Below the pieces are notes generated by a model. The model was not told the origin of the DNA, ran no database searches, and saw only the letters and a program-made list of their open reading frames with translations. Positions 1 to 40,793 of a DNA stretch of 64,000 nt are shown here, one piece after another. The stretch's first letter is position 1; each line of letters opens with the position of its first letter. This stretch comes from Megalonaias nervosa (taxonomy: Eukaryota; Mollusca; Bivalvia; Unionida; Unionidae). The position numbers and the translations under genes were made by a program. The stretch is from NCBI GenBank assembly GCA_016617855.1, contig JAECUM010000840.1, positions 1 to 64,000 on the forward strand, written 5' to 3'.

Positions 1-1959
1 CATGACAGTGGCAAGGTATAGTTTTACCAGTTCTCTGTAGAAATATATATGTCTGTCTGTTACACATTCATTAAGTTAATGTTAGGTCAGCTTTCAGACA
101 CTGTAGTGGGGCATCTGATTCATGAACACATTTCTGATTTCTCATTTAAATAGCTGTATAATCTGAGTAGTATAAAATAAATGAGCACACAAAGTGAACT
201 TTGAGTCGCATCTCAAAATTAAAAAGAAATAGTTTTTTGAACATTGAAATCTTTTATGCATCAAGAGATACAAATGATAAAATACTTGCAAATTTAAGTG
301 ATTGTGACCTCATTAGAGGGAAGTTCTAGAAGACCACAGCTTGTGAAATTTGAGCACAAGTCCAGTTCTGGTGATTAAACAGTTGGATTACTACTAGGAG
401 TGAGTATTGGAAGGAAAAAATGTATTGCTATATATTGTAATACAGTATATTTGAATTGCAATGCATATCACTATGTATTAGTCACTGACATTGATGATTC
501 TGATGTTGATCTTGCTTCTTTTGTGATGTAATAATGAGCAGTTTGCTTGTAAGTAATAAAATCTGAACAAGAAAATAAAATCAGGTTGCTTTTTATTTCA
601 CCAAAACACCTGCTAAATTAATTACATAAATGATTTAGCCAACAATTAACACATCATCATGAGTGAAAACTTCTATGAGCTGGAAACAAAAATTGGTGAA
701 GACTTATTGTATTATTTTGCCTGATCAGAAAGGTTTTTTGGCCAAAGAACTAAAATGATTAAAAGGTTCATATACTGCAGTACAGTCATGACAAGGAACA
801 AAAATAAGTATATAAAAAATGCATGTAATCAAAATTTTCACTCTGATAAATCTCTTGCTTTGATTTGAAAAATGAATGAATAATATAATAAATTAGTAAT
901 ATCAATCATTCCACACCTTTAGTGGTTTCAGCCAAAGAGACTAACAAATGTCAGTTATTAATGCAACTTTACATGACACAGACAAGCATGATTTTATGTC
1001 CTTTGACTTTTAAATACATATCTGGGATAATATTCTCAGAAAACTTGTCTAGATGGTACAACAAATCACTGATCGAGCACTGATGGCATGTTTAAGAATC
1101 CTTTTTTTAACACAACATTATATGGACGAAAGTCATGAATGATGAATCAGGCAATGTCAAAAGTGATAGCTGTGGCTCAGTGTGCATTTAGTCTGTGCAT
1201 GTAGCATACCAGCAATCATACCGTTTTGTCAAGTGTATTGGTGAACCAGTTTTTTGTGAAGAATTATTCTAGATAAAAACTGTTTGCTCTTGGGTTCTTC
1301 ATGAACTCATATTTAGAAGCTACCATGTTGGTAACGATGTTGAACCTAATGGAAGACAGTGTTTTGCTCGAAGTTAGTTCCAGACGGTCTAGTGTGGGTG
1401 AAGAAAAAAGTGTGGTATACTTGTATTGCGATATATCGTAATGGGCATTTTGTTTTGCACTTTACCAGACTATTGTTATATCATCACATCTTAGTTACTG
1501 TGGGGCCTGTTGCATAAATGCATTGTCCTTAAACACTGCACATGGGGTCATCATGGAATGGAAAACATTTCAGATGATTAGTGGTTTTTCTTTATGAAAT
1601 GTCAAGCTCACTCAAGAAGAACTTTTTTAAAAGGCATGATGATGGCTGTCTGAATTAGAAGCAATGCCAAACTCTTTTGTACTCTTTTTTTTTTTTTTTA
1701 CAGCACCAAGCTAGAATTGAATCTCATTTTCAAAAAGCATGGTCACCTTTTAAACTTTGGTACAGGACCAACAAAACCAAACTCTTACTTAACCAAAATC
1801 TTGCTCTGCAGTCATAATATTTTATGATTTAACCCTGCCAATGAAAACTTGTCTCCAGCACTGTAAGGCTATCATAGAACTGTCTAATGCAATTTAGGGA
1901 CAGTTACTGCCAGGCTGTCAGGAATTCAAACTGTAAGTCAGTCATGGAGTATGTAATAT
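1..1959. other. No gene recognised
   Basis: AT-rich, stop-dense sequence with no exon or long reading frame that I can support. It may be intron or upstream sequence of the HMG-box gene that begins to be visible at 3477. A short poly-T tract lies near 1685-1700. Confidence 0.4.
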
Positions 1960-2330
1960 GAAGTTTCTCTTTTTCTGGTTTTCTTCAGAGAAGCCAGATA
2001 TTTTCAATAAATTTTAAATTGGGACTCTGCTGACAATTTCTAGCATGTGCACATGATTTTCTTGTTTCCCCGGTTCACATACATGGGATTTATTGCAAGG
2101 AGTATAAGGCTCCTGAACACATGTGAATTTTGTAGGAAATAGCAATCACAGGCTCAATGTTATTTTCCAAGATGGTGACATATTTTTCAGTGTTCATGAT
2201 CTCATCGATAAAGAACAACATTCCAACTCCATAGTAGGTAAACAGTTTCCACACCATGACTTCAGAGTGGATTTTGCCCATGTGGGTATGTCTAGACAGT
2301 TATGGTTGAAATTTTTTCCAGCATTCCTCT
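1960..2330 (-). pseudogene. Tc1/mariner transposase remnant
   Basis: The minus strand has a decayed DDE transposase fragment. A 63-residue frame (2281 to 2090) reads KIHSEVMVWKLF, then YGVG, FIDEIMNTEKYVTILE. This matches the Tc1 pattern of a 'GGGSVMVWGCFS' stretch followed by 'GVG.L.FIDG.MN.EKY..IL' around the second catalytic Asp. Further along (about 2010-1985) the same strand reads SPNLKFIENIW, corresponding to the 'SPDLNPIENLW' motif that carries the third acidic residue. The frame is broken by stops and substitutions, and no intact N-terminal DNA-binding domain is seen, so this is a dead copy. Terminal inverted repeats were not located. Confidence 0.72.
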
Positions 2331-3476
2331 GAGTAACCCCTTGCATGATTCACATCATAATTAGAGTATAACATAGTCCCTTCTGTCAGTACCACTCCTG
2401 CTCCTGATTTCTGACTTGGGAGGGTCTATGAGTTAAGAATTATATTTCAATTTTTTTTTCTTTCTCCAGCACTTAATTTCTGCAATCTCTTGCACAATTC
2501 ACTTAATGTTTGGAGTAGAAAATCACTCTCCTGTTCCTGTGTTTGGCCATGGGGTCTGGAATCTAATCGAGACACAATTTTTTCAGAGTTGTTGGTTGAT
2601 ATTTTTTATCTTTACTTATATTTTCATAACCAGTTCACTTTACATTTAGAATAACTTTTCACACACTGACCTTGTGGATTTTACTGCTCTTACCCTTGCA
2701 TCAGACACATAGAGGGACATTTTTTTGGTTACAGTTTTCAGTCCATATCTCATGTTTGGTTGAAAGTTTTATCCAGTTTGCTTTAAACTTGGAACATTGT
2801 GTGATCCCAAATTCCCATGTCTTCCTCTACTGATGTGTTCCCATGGGTTAAATCTCCAGATGGAGCCATGGGGTAAAGAAGTAAGTCACTGGTTATATTT
2901 GTTTCCTAATCAAATAACTCTTCCTTTTGAGTTTACTTAATATATGGAATAATATACAGTACAATACTCCCTTTTCATTCTATAGCACTGTTGCCAGTGG
3001 GAAAGCAGCTTTAAAACCCAAACAGAAAAATGCATCTTTGCTTTCATGTAGGATGACAAAGCAAACGGGTGTGATTTAGCTGATTCCCAAAAGGTCACTT
3101 GCACTAAAAATTGCATTCAGTTGCCTATATTTCCAGAAAATGAAACATAAGCTATGAATAATGTTGTGTCCAAGTTTATGCCAAACATAAGTAACAGTCT
3201 TGATGCATCTGAACATATAATTAATGTACTGAATTTCATCAACTATATAGCAAAATAAAGCAAATGTATAGAAATTAGTTTAGTAACATTTCCAGTATAA
3301 AGAGCAAGAGAAATTAAATTCTATAAAGCCATGTAATGTTTTCAGCCCAGGTATTTAGCAATACATAGGAGTATTAACAGGTGGTGGCTTTCATCTTATT
3401 ATCCCATTCAAAATAGGACTGCCTTTAAGTTGTACATGTCTTGATACAAATCAAGTTTCTGTCTTTGTCTTGCCAG
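2331..3476. other. No gene recognised; probable intron
   Basis: AT-rich sequence with no supported exon. It ends in a pyrimidine-rich acceptor (TCTTTGTCTTGCCAG) just before the exon at 3477, so at least its right part is intron of the HMG-box gene. Confidence 0.4.
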
Positions 3477-31862
<28,386 letters not shown>

Positions 31863-32350
31863 CAGAAGGTAAATTTTGGTCATGTGACACCTTTATCAGT
31901 GTTATGGTTGTTTGGATTTATTTATGTGTGTATGTATAGAATTATGATCAATGGGTTGTTTGTGACAGAAGTCTCTTAAAACCATGACATTCTTTGGCGC
32001 AATGGCAACACTCCTGTCAATGCCAAAAATTGTTACAGTTTTTGAAGGTAAAGAAACGGTGATACTAACAAGCAAACAGTTTATGCACTGCTTCCCTCAC
32101 CCCCACCCTATGCCCATCTCCACCTGATCAGATTTTTATACCATATAAGTAATTTTCTTAATTGGGGGACTGAGACCCCTTCAACGAAATCTATGTTAGC
32201 ACTGTTACTTATAACCCACTTGGTTTGGGAAAATGTAATTAGGTCATGCATAAGTTGAAGACCTGTAAAGCTTCATGCCATTCAGCAGTTTTTTAAATTT
32301 ATTTTTGATTAAGTAGTCTTTTTGGAATTTTTAAGGACTCGCATATATAT

Positions 32351-32500
32351 AGAGGATCTCAAATGGGTAATGAATTAATATTGAATTTATGAAATGAGTT
32401 GAATAATGTCCAGCTTTTGCGAGCCTTGGAGAGCAAAAGCGGACATTATTCAACGAGTTTCATAAATTTAATATTAAATCATTACCCGTTTGAGATTCTT
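32351..32500. repeat. Foldback element with arms of about 70 bp
   Basis: The left arm (AGAGGATCTCAAATGGGTAA ... GAATAATGTCC..GCTTTTGCG) pairs with the right arm (GCAAAAGCGGACATTATTC ... CATTACCCGTTTGAGATTCT). It is followed by TTTTTATCACATAG, whose complement CTATGTGATAAA occurs at 33580-33591. The palindrome may therefore be one end of a larger element of about 1.2 kb. Confidence 0.82.
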
Positions 32501-33678
32501 TTTATCACATAGTTTTTATTTCAATGGAAATTATTTAGATAGAAGGAAGAACGAATAATTTCGTTCATTCTGACAGACGGTGCACCTTTCATTTGTTGTG
32601 CATAAAATATAGTCCCAAACAAAGTTGAACTGGTAAAAGTAGATTGTAATTTTTTACAAACTATAAATCAAAGAAAAAGCTTCCATCCAAATAAACAGAA
32701 CATTTTGTAACGACAAAATCATTTTTCAAAACAAAGATCAATGCGATGTGATGCTGCCACATTGTTTGATACGGTACACAGTACAGTAGGCCTAGAGTAC
32801 ATGTTTACCCTAAAATTTCACTTTCAGAACTAAACGTTACATTGATGCGATATTCATGTGAAATAGGATTACTGGATGCAAAAATTCCCACATTTACTGC
32901 AATGCATTTGTGACCGGATATTTGCAGTATTTGATTTGGAACAATAGATTGTACAGAAGACATAAAAAAAAAATTCTGTTCGAGTCGGATTTGCATCCCA
33001 TATATACTGTGTAAAGATGCTGTGGTTGGATAAAGTTCTGTCAGTTAGGAGCCCCATTTATGTCCAGATTCTTTTGCGAACAGAGGTGAGTTTATTTACT
33101 TCTTTAAGTTAACATTTAAACCACGCTTGCATATACGGTGGATTCTATATCTATGTTACAGATATACCGCCGCCCCGCCCCCCACTATCAAATAAGCAAT
33201 ACCCTTAGTTTTACTTTTTATTGTTGTTCTTGTCTTGTAGTTTTATGCCATTTTTCTTATGATGATATTGTTAAACATGACATAACAAACCCCTGTGGGG
33301 GTAACATATCCATATTCAGACAGCCAAGATAATTTTTCCTCTATTTCCTTTTGCGAGTCGAGTTCAAAAATGGCTGCCAAAAAATGTTCATTCAAAAAAC
33401 AAAACATTCCAAAAGGCGGGGTTAAAAACGTTTTCCCACAATCCCAGCCAATCAGTAAAGAGAATACTGCACAATAATTTCATGGGCTTATTTGGACCAA
33501 TCAGAATCACATAAAGTGATATGTTCACACATATAATATCAAAAACATGAAACTGCACACACTGTAGACGAAGTGTACCGACTATGTGATAAATATATAT
33601 ATATATCCCCTTTTTCCATCCATCTTTCAACCACCATAGCTCTACAGCTATTCAGTATAATTTGATGCCATATAGTAG

Positions 33679-33866
33679 GGGTTGTTCCATTAATACATAC
33701 ATGTGACCCAGGAAAGGCACTTTTAAAGTGGGGTACATACCAACAGATGCAATTTAGAATTTTCTTATCATTTTAATATGAACTCTGTGAAAGGAAAGTA
33801 CCTTGGCATATTTTTTTTAAAAAAATACCTTCACTGGGTACCATGTATGTTTAAATGGAACAGCGC
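33679..33866. mobile_element. 188-bp MITE related to the 6.6-kb transposon
   Basis: The ends GGGTTGTTCCATTAATACAT (left) and complement GCGCTGTTCCATTTAAACAT (right) match the GGGCTGTTCCAGTAAAACAT ends of the 19069-25688 element. The element is flanked by TAG on both sides (33676-33678 and 33867-33869). It has no coding capacity. The subterminal GGCACTTTTAAA also resembles the big element. Confidence 0.78.
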
Positions 33867-35109
33867 TAGGTAAATTCCATATTACATGTAGATTTGCTTT
33901 TAATGGTTTTGTCTTTCATGTCCAGTTATTGCCTCTTCCCAGTAAATTCCAAAATCTTCACTACTGATGATTGTAACCAGAATATGCTGATGTAATTTGG
34001 AATGTACATTGTTTCATCGGCCTAAATGTGCCTTGTATGGGTTTTTTCTTTTTTCCTTTTTGTTAACCTCATTTTGGATAGCACTATGGCCATTAAATCA
34101 GTTAACCTCATATTTTCACGTAAAATGATGCTTGTAATCAAAATGATTCAAGAACCATTTATTTTCTGATGGAATTTGGTTAAAATGTCTCGTAGACCTG
34201 TCCCTTGTGAATCTTGTCTAGACTTTTCCATTTTGATCAGAGTTTTTGCCCTTTGTGGATATCCTCACATGGAATGTTGCTTTTAAGAAGCCTAACTTTT
34301 GAACCATTACACATATTTTGATGCAGTTTGATCTAAACATTTGTTTTATAGACCATAGTTTATCTTTTATTTATTTTGATCTACTTCAATTTGGACAGAG
34401 TTACATCCCATCTCAATAAACTTAATGTCTTTACATAGAATGCTGTATTGATCTACCGTTGCAGAGTTGAATTTCTGAATTTCAAATATTCCACGTCACA
34501 ACTTACAAGAGTCAGGGCCCCTAGATCTCCATCTTCTCGTAACACAGTTTTTTTTATACAATATTTTTAGTTTTACACCCAATGGAACAAACTGTAGTGA
34601 GCATGGTCAAACATGGAACAAAATTAACTGCCTGACTGAGATGGTCTTGTTAGGGTTGGCAGGTCTGCATATATCTTTACAAAGGTTTGTACATGGTCTA
34701 TTTTTGGAGGTAAGAAAGAAACCAATTGAAATTGGGATCATGATCATTTTTAATGAAAAAAGAAAAGTTTTTTTTACTTTTAAGACCACAGACTTTATCC
34801 ACAGCATGTGTAGGGCTTGCACTTGAGTTTCTAAAAGGCCTATTCATTTGGGAGTCAAAAGATAAAAGGGCAAGATAATATGGAGAACACTTTTCAGCAG
34901 TTAAACTCGGACTTGGTGAGGTTATTTCTGATGATAAATAGCCTCCCCCCTTTCCACGATATTAGTCTGTCCTGCTTGTTTTATCAATGATGAACTACAT
35001 TTGAGACTGAAAAAGACAGATGCATAGAAACATTCATGGAAAACAATGTCCAAAAATGCAAAAAAGTAATTTGGTTCAAAATTTCTGGTGTCCGTAGAAA
35101 CTGTCCTTA

Positions 35110-35540
35110 AACAGACAGTAAAATGACAACCTGCAGTGGATTGGCAATTCACTTTAGTTAACCCAACTGCGAGTTTGGGCTTAACCAGCATTAGACTAAC
35201 AAGACTTCATAATTCACTTGCTTCAGCTGACCTAGCTGCAGATGGGCATTAGTATCCATTAGAGGGTTAAATTGGCAAGACACTTCACTAAACTGGATTC
35301 AGTTAACTTGAAGTAGATAAATCACACTTTGCATCACTTGGTGTAGTTAACCTAGCTGCTGATAAAAATCAGTATCTGTTTGGGCTAATTTTAAGTGGAC
35401 TGACAGGGCACTTGATTTCACCCGTTTCATTTAACCTATCTGCAGAAAAATATCAGTATCCAGTTGGGGTTGACCTGCAGTAGACTGGCAAGGCATTATA
35501 CTTCATTTGCTTCATTTTAATCAAGCCAGTGTTGGGCATC
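35110..35540 (+). repeat. Degenerate tandem repeat, about 120 bp
   Basis: Roughly three to four diverged units with TTCACTTGCTTCAGCTGACC, TAGCTGCAGATGGGCATTAG and TATCCATTAGAGGGTTAAATTGGCAAGAC-like words. No reading frame is conserved. Confidence 0.6.
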
Positions 35541-35544
35541 AAGT

Positions 35545-35770
35545 AGCGGATTAACTGGTAGTGGCATTTTACTCTGTGTAATTTAGTTACAGGTATCATG
35601 CATGGCATTTTGCTCTGTGTAACCTAGCTACAGGTATCATGCATGGCATTTTGATCTGTGTAACCTAGCTACAGGTATCATGCATGGCATTTTGCTCCAT
35701 TTAACTTAGCTACAGGTATCATGTATGGCATTTTGCACCGTTTGATCAAGCTGCAGGTATCATGCAAGAA
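35545..35770 (+). repeat. Tandem repeat, about 41-45 bp
   Basis: Five copies of a unit built on GCATTTTGCTCTGTGTAACC, TAGCTACAGGTATCATGCAT. It is just upstream of the acceptor at 35938. Confidence 0.8.
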
Positions 35771-36934
35771 CTTGGTTTAATTGCTGACATTTCTTTGTAA
35801 ATCAACATTAAAAGAAAATGATTAAGAAATGATCACAACTTTTAAAGCTAATTTTATATTATTTTGCATTTTCATCTAAAGTTGGTTTGTTTAAACTTTG
35901 ATGTCATCGTTAAATTTTTTTGTTTGTTTTATAAACAGAACATTGGGACAAGTATTCATCAAGACGCCAGTCAAGTACCAATCAAGACAGATTATCAAGC
36001 ATACGGTACACTAGTGTACTATGTCCAGGGAAGTGAAAGATGATCAAGTCAATTTAACACTTCTGAATGCAGATATCTGTACTTCAGTTTTGAAAACCAA
36101 CTTGGGATACCAGTTTGTTTTGTAATTTAATTTCACCCATCAAAAGGAAGAGTTAATAGATTAATTTATTTGTTGACTTGTGCACTGTATTTAAAATAGT
36201 AAAATCTTCCTGTGAAAGACATGGAGAATAAGATGAAAAAATTTACACCATTAAAAGATATATTGCTTAATTTATCATCAAAATTGAGGGAATATTTGAA
36301 ATCAGAGTTCATACATTTCTTTCACGAGTATAATCAAATTAAAATTTTCTTTCATTATTCCAGATTTCATTGAACAAGCATATTGATGACAGTGACACAT
36401 GTATTGATTTTATATTTCCAATGTAGCAGTTGGTACTTTAAACATGCATCACATAAAAATCATTCGTGTTTCATATTACATCATGTGGTGAAATTTTATA
36501 TGTGTGAAGCTTCAAAATCACCTCCATGACATTCAGACAATTCCTTTCCTTATATATTTGTTTTAATGAATATTTTGAAATCACACTGAAGCTGCATCAG
36601 TATATCCCATTATTGGTGGGAAAATGTGAAAATTGTTGTTACTTACAAAAGTTATGTAATACTGTTTGAAAGGAATATTAACAAAGAGACGTTTTTAAAT
36701 TAGCAAGTGAGAGAAGCTTGTATTTTATATATTATGGAAAAGTACCCGTTTCATAGTAAATGATGGTCACTTCTTTAGAATTATAAGCAGTTGATGGAAT
36801 TGTATATTACCAGGGTATGTATGCCTGCCATTTCATAGTGTATGATGGAGTGGTTTGGGAGTTCTAAGCAGTTGATAGAATTATATTTTACTTCAGTATG
36901 TAAAGTACAAGACTTGCCCTAAGCATTTGAAGTA

Positions 36935-37285
36935 ACATGGTCTTAAGTATCAAAGTATTAAGTATGAAGTACTGTAACATGGTCTTAAGTATCAAAGTAT
37001 TAAGTATGAAGTACTGTAACATGGTCTTAAGTATCAAGGTATTAAGTATGAAGTACTGTAACATGGTCTTAAGTATCAAAGTATTAAGTATGAAGTACTG
37101 TAACATGGTCTTAAGTATCAAAGTATTAAGTATGAAGTACTGTAACATGGTCTTAAGTATCAAGGTATTAAGTATGAAGTACTGTAACATGGTCTTAAGT
37201 ATCAAGGTATTAAGTATGAAGTACTGTAACATGGTCTTAAGTATCAAAGTATTAAGTATGAAGTACTGTAACATGGTCTTAAGTG
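36935..37285 (+). repeat. 42-bp minisatellite, eight copies
   Basis: Eight nearly identical 42-bp units (core ATGGTCTTAAGTATCAAAGT, then ATTAAGTATGAAGTACTGTAAC). Because 42 is a multiple of three, both strands stay open and give 14-residue repeat frames (plus 36937-37416, minus 37388-36888). I regard these as by-products of the repeat, not genes. Confidence 0.95.
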
Positions 37286-37804
37286 TGTTTTTTGTATATT
37301 CTGAAGAGCATTTCATTTTGTCAACTTTATTGATATTTTTGCAACTGCAATATGTCTTTTGTCTTAAGTTGTTAGTTTGTATTGTCAAATTGTTTGTGAT
37401 TTTAAGTTGTTTATAAAGGACTTATGAAACAGAATCCACAAATGTATGTAACATTTATGACTAAATGCCAGTACATTTTCTTGCTCTAGATATTTGCAAA
37501 CTTTCTCCATCCGTGGTTATCAGTGGACACAGCTGAACATGTCATAACTGTGTAAATTATGTTTACAAAAAACTTCAAATTTACTTGGCAAATTTGCTTA
37601 TTGCTTATTGTTATCAAAATATTTGGCAACATTTATTGAACTCTTCCCATCTTGCCTGGAAATTAGACTACACATGCCTTGGGTGTTCTCATTTGCAGTT
37701 ATGTGCATAAATCATGACATTTCAATGTTAGGGAAGGCTTGCATTTGCCTACAGCATTCTGAAGGAGATATGGGGAATGGATTTGTACTAGTTCATTATG
37801 ACAC

Positions 37805-37978
37805 TTTTTTTGGTTTGGTTTGGTGTTTTATGGCAGTGCTAAGGCAATTGAAGTAAAGTGCCTTGCCCAAGCACACATGACAGTAGCTGATCCAGGATGG
37901 CCTGATAGTAGGATTTTAACCTGCATCCTTTCAGTAGCGAGTCCAGCATGCCAACCACTCTGCCACTGCAGCTCCCAT
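37805..37978 (-). mobile_element. SINE-C copy, minus strand
   Basis: The complement reads a tRNA-like head (GGAGCTGCAGTGGCAGAGTG, then GTTGGCATGCTGGACTCGC; B-box-like GGTTAAAATCC) and ends in CACTGCCATAAAACACCAAA. It is related in tail to 13560-13735. Confidence 0.68.
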
Positions 37979-39289
37979 TTCATTTTTTGGTGCAATTATT
38001 GTGTAATTTTGTATTTGTGTGCTAATGCTGCCAAATGAAGTACAGACATAGACATTACAATTGCTCAGGTGTTTATAGTAGTATTTACTATATACACTGG
38101 GACACCACAACATTATTTTTTTCATGTGCACTGTGTGTTCTGAGAGTTCTCTCTTTTTTTGTCAAAAGTTTTGTGATACCAGTATATCTTAATATCAATC
38201 CTTATCCAAGCTTTCATAGTTTGTCATCTCTCATGATAACTAATACAAACAGGCATTCACGTCTGCATAGTACAGTGTCAAGCACAGCATTCATTGTCTT
38301 CAAGAATACATTTTTTAATCTAGTGGAAAGATTCACTCTTACACTGAATGTATTTTCTAATGGTGATTTGTATTTTATTGTTTACTTGGATTTAATACTC
38401 TTGGATATTTTTTTCACCGTATGCCATGTCATAACATTTTCAATCCTTGAAGGACAACTTAAAAATGTGATTCACTGATTCTTGGAGGAAAACCAAGCAC
38501 AAGTCATTTATCTATTCACATCAGTGACAATGTGTCTAAATTGTTACCCAACTTGAACAGTACATGCTTTATATTTTACTGGACTATGCAGAGTTTAGGT
38601 AGTGGATACATCTGTATTTTGTACATAAATTGCTTATGAAGAACAAAAATAAGAAAAAATGAGAAGTTTATCATCATATAAACATTTTATTCACCTACAT
38701 TATTGTAACATGCGGGGGGGGGGGTGTGTGTGTCTGAGAATTCAACTTCTCATTTCTCATGTTTTGGAATATATATCTACATTTGAAAAAAGTTTAACCA
38801 TAGGGAATTTTTATATTTTTCTTGAACCAAGATATATCTTAAATAAGGTAGTCTGTATTTTGTCTCGCTTTGATTTTCACAGCTTCTTTATCTTTTAATT
38901 GAAGGATGTAATTTGTATTTATATTTAATTCATTTTAGAAAATGTGAGTTAGAATGACATAGTTGGCAATCATGCTTTTATTGCTTAGCCTATATTTAGT
39001 TTTAGAAAATATGAAACAAAGTAGCGCTATCATCATCATCATAATCATCAAAAAAGAAAAAAGGTATAAATTAAAAATTATTAATTATCTCACTTGTTTG
39101 CTCGAATTAATCATTATTTGCACTAGACCCATTTACTTTTCTCAGTATCTTTCTTTCTCTAATAACTAATTATTCATACTTAAAGAAACGTTTACAAGTT
39201 TTTTGAGTGGCACAAATAAACAATCAAGCATGATGCAGTGATAAAGCACTTTGTAGTTATAATGGTCAGACATTCATGGGATGGTCCGT

Positions 39290-39670
39290 TTTTCATCTGT
39301 CACAATAAGTTTGTTGTTGCTACTGCTCCTAAGCTACTTGGATAATTACCATAAAATTTATACAAATTCATCACAAGGTCTAGTTGGTCCTAAAATGGTA
39401 CTGCCTGGACATGCAATATGGGCAACTCTTATTATCGCTACTCCACCTGGATGAATGGTTCTATCAGTATGAGGTTTTTACTTTATGACTTCTTATAATG
39501 TCTAGTGGTCCTTGCTGAAAAGGATGCCAATCTGACATCCCAAAGTGACCATCACAGAAACCATCTTATTGCCACTTCTGAACAGTAAGTCATATCGGTA
39601 TAAGGTTTTAACTTAAGACTTCTTGGGGCATCTTATTGGTCTTAAATATAACTTGTGCCAATCTGATATC
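39290..39670 (+). repeat. Degenerate dispersed repeat, units of about 130 bp
   Basis: Two to three diverged units with words like GAGGTTTTTACTTTATGACTTCTT, GTCTAGTGGTCC and GCCAATCTGACATCC. They are shared with 47480-47690, 48440-48970 and 51170-51690. Confidence 0.6.
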
Positions 39671-40675
39671 CAATACTGAAAAATCTAGGAGTAATGTTGG
39701 AAACTTGAGCTGTTTGCAGTATATAAAATTACTGTCAATTCAGATAGTTTTATGTTTTCATGCCACTATTCCCTTTCATGGTATCCAATGTCCATTTCAT
39801 TACAGTATTTATTACACAATACTTGTATCTTCAATTATTTGGATTTTAATAATTTGAAAATATTACCAGTAAATTAAATCCTACAAACCACAAAGTGAAT
39901 TGCACGAATTAGGTATAAAGTCTTTTGTAGTTTATTAAACAACAATCTTTGCAATAATCATTTGTCAACTAGCAATAGATGTTCATCCGGTCAACCAGAA
40001 ACCAAACAATAGGAATATTGGTCAATATTGTAAATACAACTTTGTTATTAATGGGTAAACCTTGCAATAAATTGAGGCCAACAAGATCTTCAAGGTGGTC
40101 AATAAATACAGAGTTACAGTGCATCCCCTAAATCATACTATTTTCTGTCAGGCAACAGGGATCTAAGCATGATGTAAAAAAAAAAATTGGGAAGTAATCT
40201 TTCAAAAAACAAGTCCAGTGAATATAGACCTTTGGATCTGCAACCTGGCAAGCAAGTTGGCATGATCCACATGCACTATACTTGTCTAAAAAAGAGGAGG
40301 GTCACACAGTTATTCGTGAGGGTCTGCTAAGAAGATATATTTTTTTTAATTTGTCAAAATCTATTTTAGTAAAAGTTAATATATAATGTCGGCAAGTACT
40401 TTGACACTTTACACATACATTCTGTGTATATATTACGATTCTCCTTTATCATACCTATCCTATCAAGTACAACCATGTGATACCAGTACATGAATTGTGC
40501 TATAAATAGTAATGTAATCCGTATAAAGAGTCACTTAATGTTTATTCTGTATATTTTATTATTGTACAAACAAATCATGACACATTTGTCTGCATGAGTA
40601 TTATGTAAAGAAATGTTCATTTACGATTCTGGGTGTATTTTGGTGTTTCTAGTGATCCACTCTCTTGTTAAGATG

Positions 40676-40681
40676 AATAAA
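40676..40681 (+). terminator. AATAAA polyadenylation signal of the HMG-box gene
   Basis: The canonical hexamer on the plus strand. It is the last one before the converging eEF1D gene, with a GT-rich stretch upstream and GTGCGAAAGG downstream. Cleavage would be expected near 40691-40711. Confidence 0.5.
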
Positions 40682-40717
40682 GAAACAAAGGGATGCACCT
40701 GTGCGAAAGGAGTTTTT

Positions 40718-40723
40718 TTTATT
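40718..40723 (-). terminator. AATAAA polyadenylation signal of eEF1D
   Basis: The canonical hexamer on the minus strand, 32 nt downstream of the eEF1D stop codon. Expected cleavage is near 40690-40708, so the eEF1D 3' UTR is very short (about 50-65 nt) and may overlap the end of the plus-strand transcript. Confidence 0.7.
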
Positions 40724-40754
40724 ACATATTCATTACAAAGAAACTCGGTTCTGG

Positions 40755-40793
40755 CTAGATCTTATTAAAAGCAGCAACATCTACACTTTGTAC
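40755..40793 (-). CDS. eEF1D last coding exon
   Basis: Twelve codons, [12 protein letters not shown], and TAG. Acceptor TTCAG (complement of 40794-40798), phase 0. This is the invariant C-terminus of eEF1B beta and delta subunits, which reaches the eEF1A active site. Confidence 0.95.
   Translation of the reverse strand, partial: VQSVDVAAFNKI

Larger units (their letters stand above)
31863..35938 (+). other. 3'-UTR intron or downstream sequence with repeats
   Basis: Between the donor after exon J (31869) and a strong acceptor (long T tract then ATAAACAG, 35938). Holds a foldback (32351-32500), a 188-bp TIR MITE (33679-33866), a copy of the GTTAGGGTTGGCAGGTCTG terminus (34650-34670) and degenerate tandem repeats (35110-35770). 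No coding exon is supported. Confidence 0.5.
35939..40700 (+). other. Probable spliced 3' UTR of the HMG-box gene
   Basis: It starts after a strong acceptor and runs with no long conserved frame to AATAAA at 40676-40681. The first 34 codons after the acceptor are open in phase 0 (starting NIGTSIHQDASQVPIKTDYQ). If exon J were skipped, exon I could therefore join here and change the C-terminus. Otherwise it is untranslated. It contains the 42-bp repeat at 36935-37285 and a SINE-C at 37805-37978. Confidence 0.45.

Noticed and set aside
36888..37416. Two long frames (166 codons minus, 159 codons plus) with 14-residue repeats
   Set aside because: Both are produced by a 42-bp tandem repeat whose length is a multiple of three; both strands are open at once and no non-repeat coding sequence adjoins.
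38035..38478. 147-codon plus-strand frame, hydrophobic
   Set aside because: AT-rich, Phe/Ile/Leu-biased frame in the presumed 3' UTR, with no motif or homology I can see.
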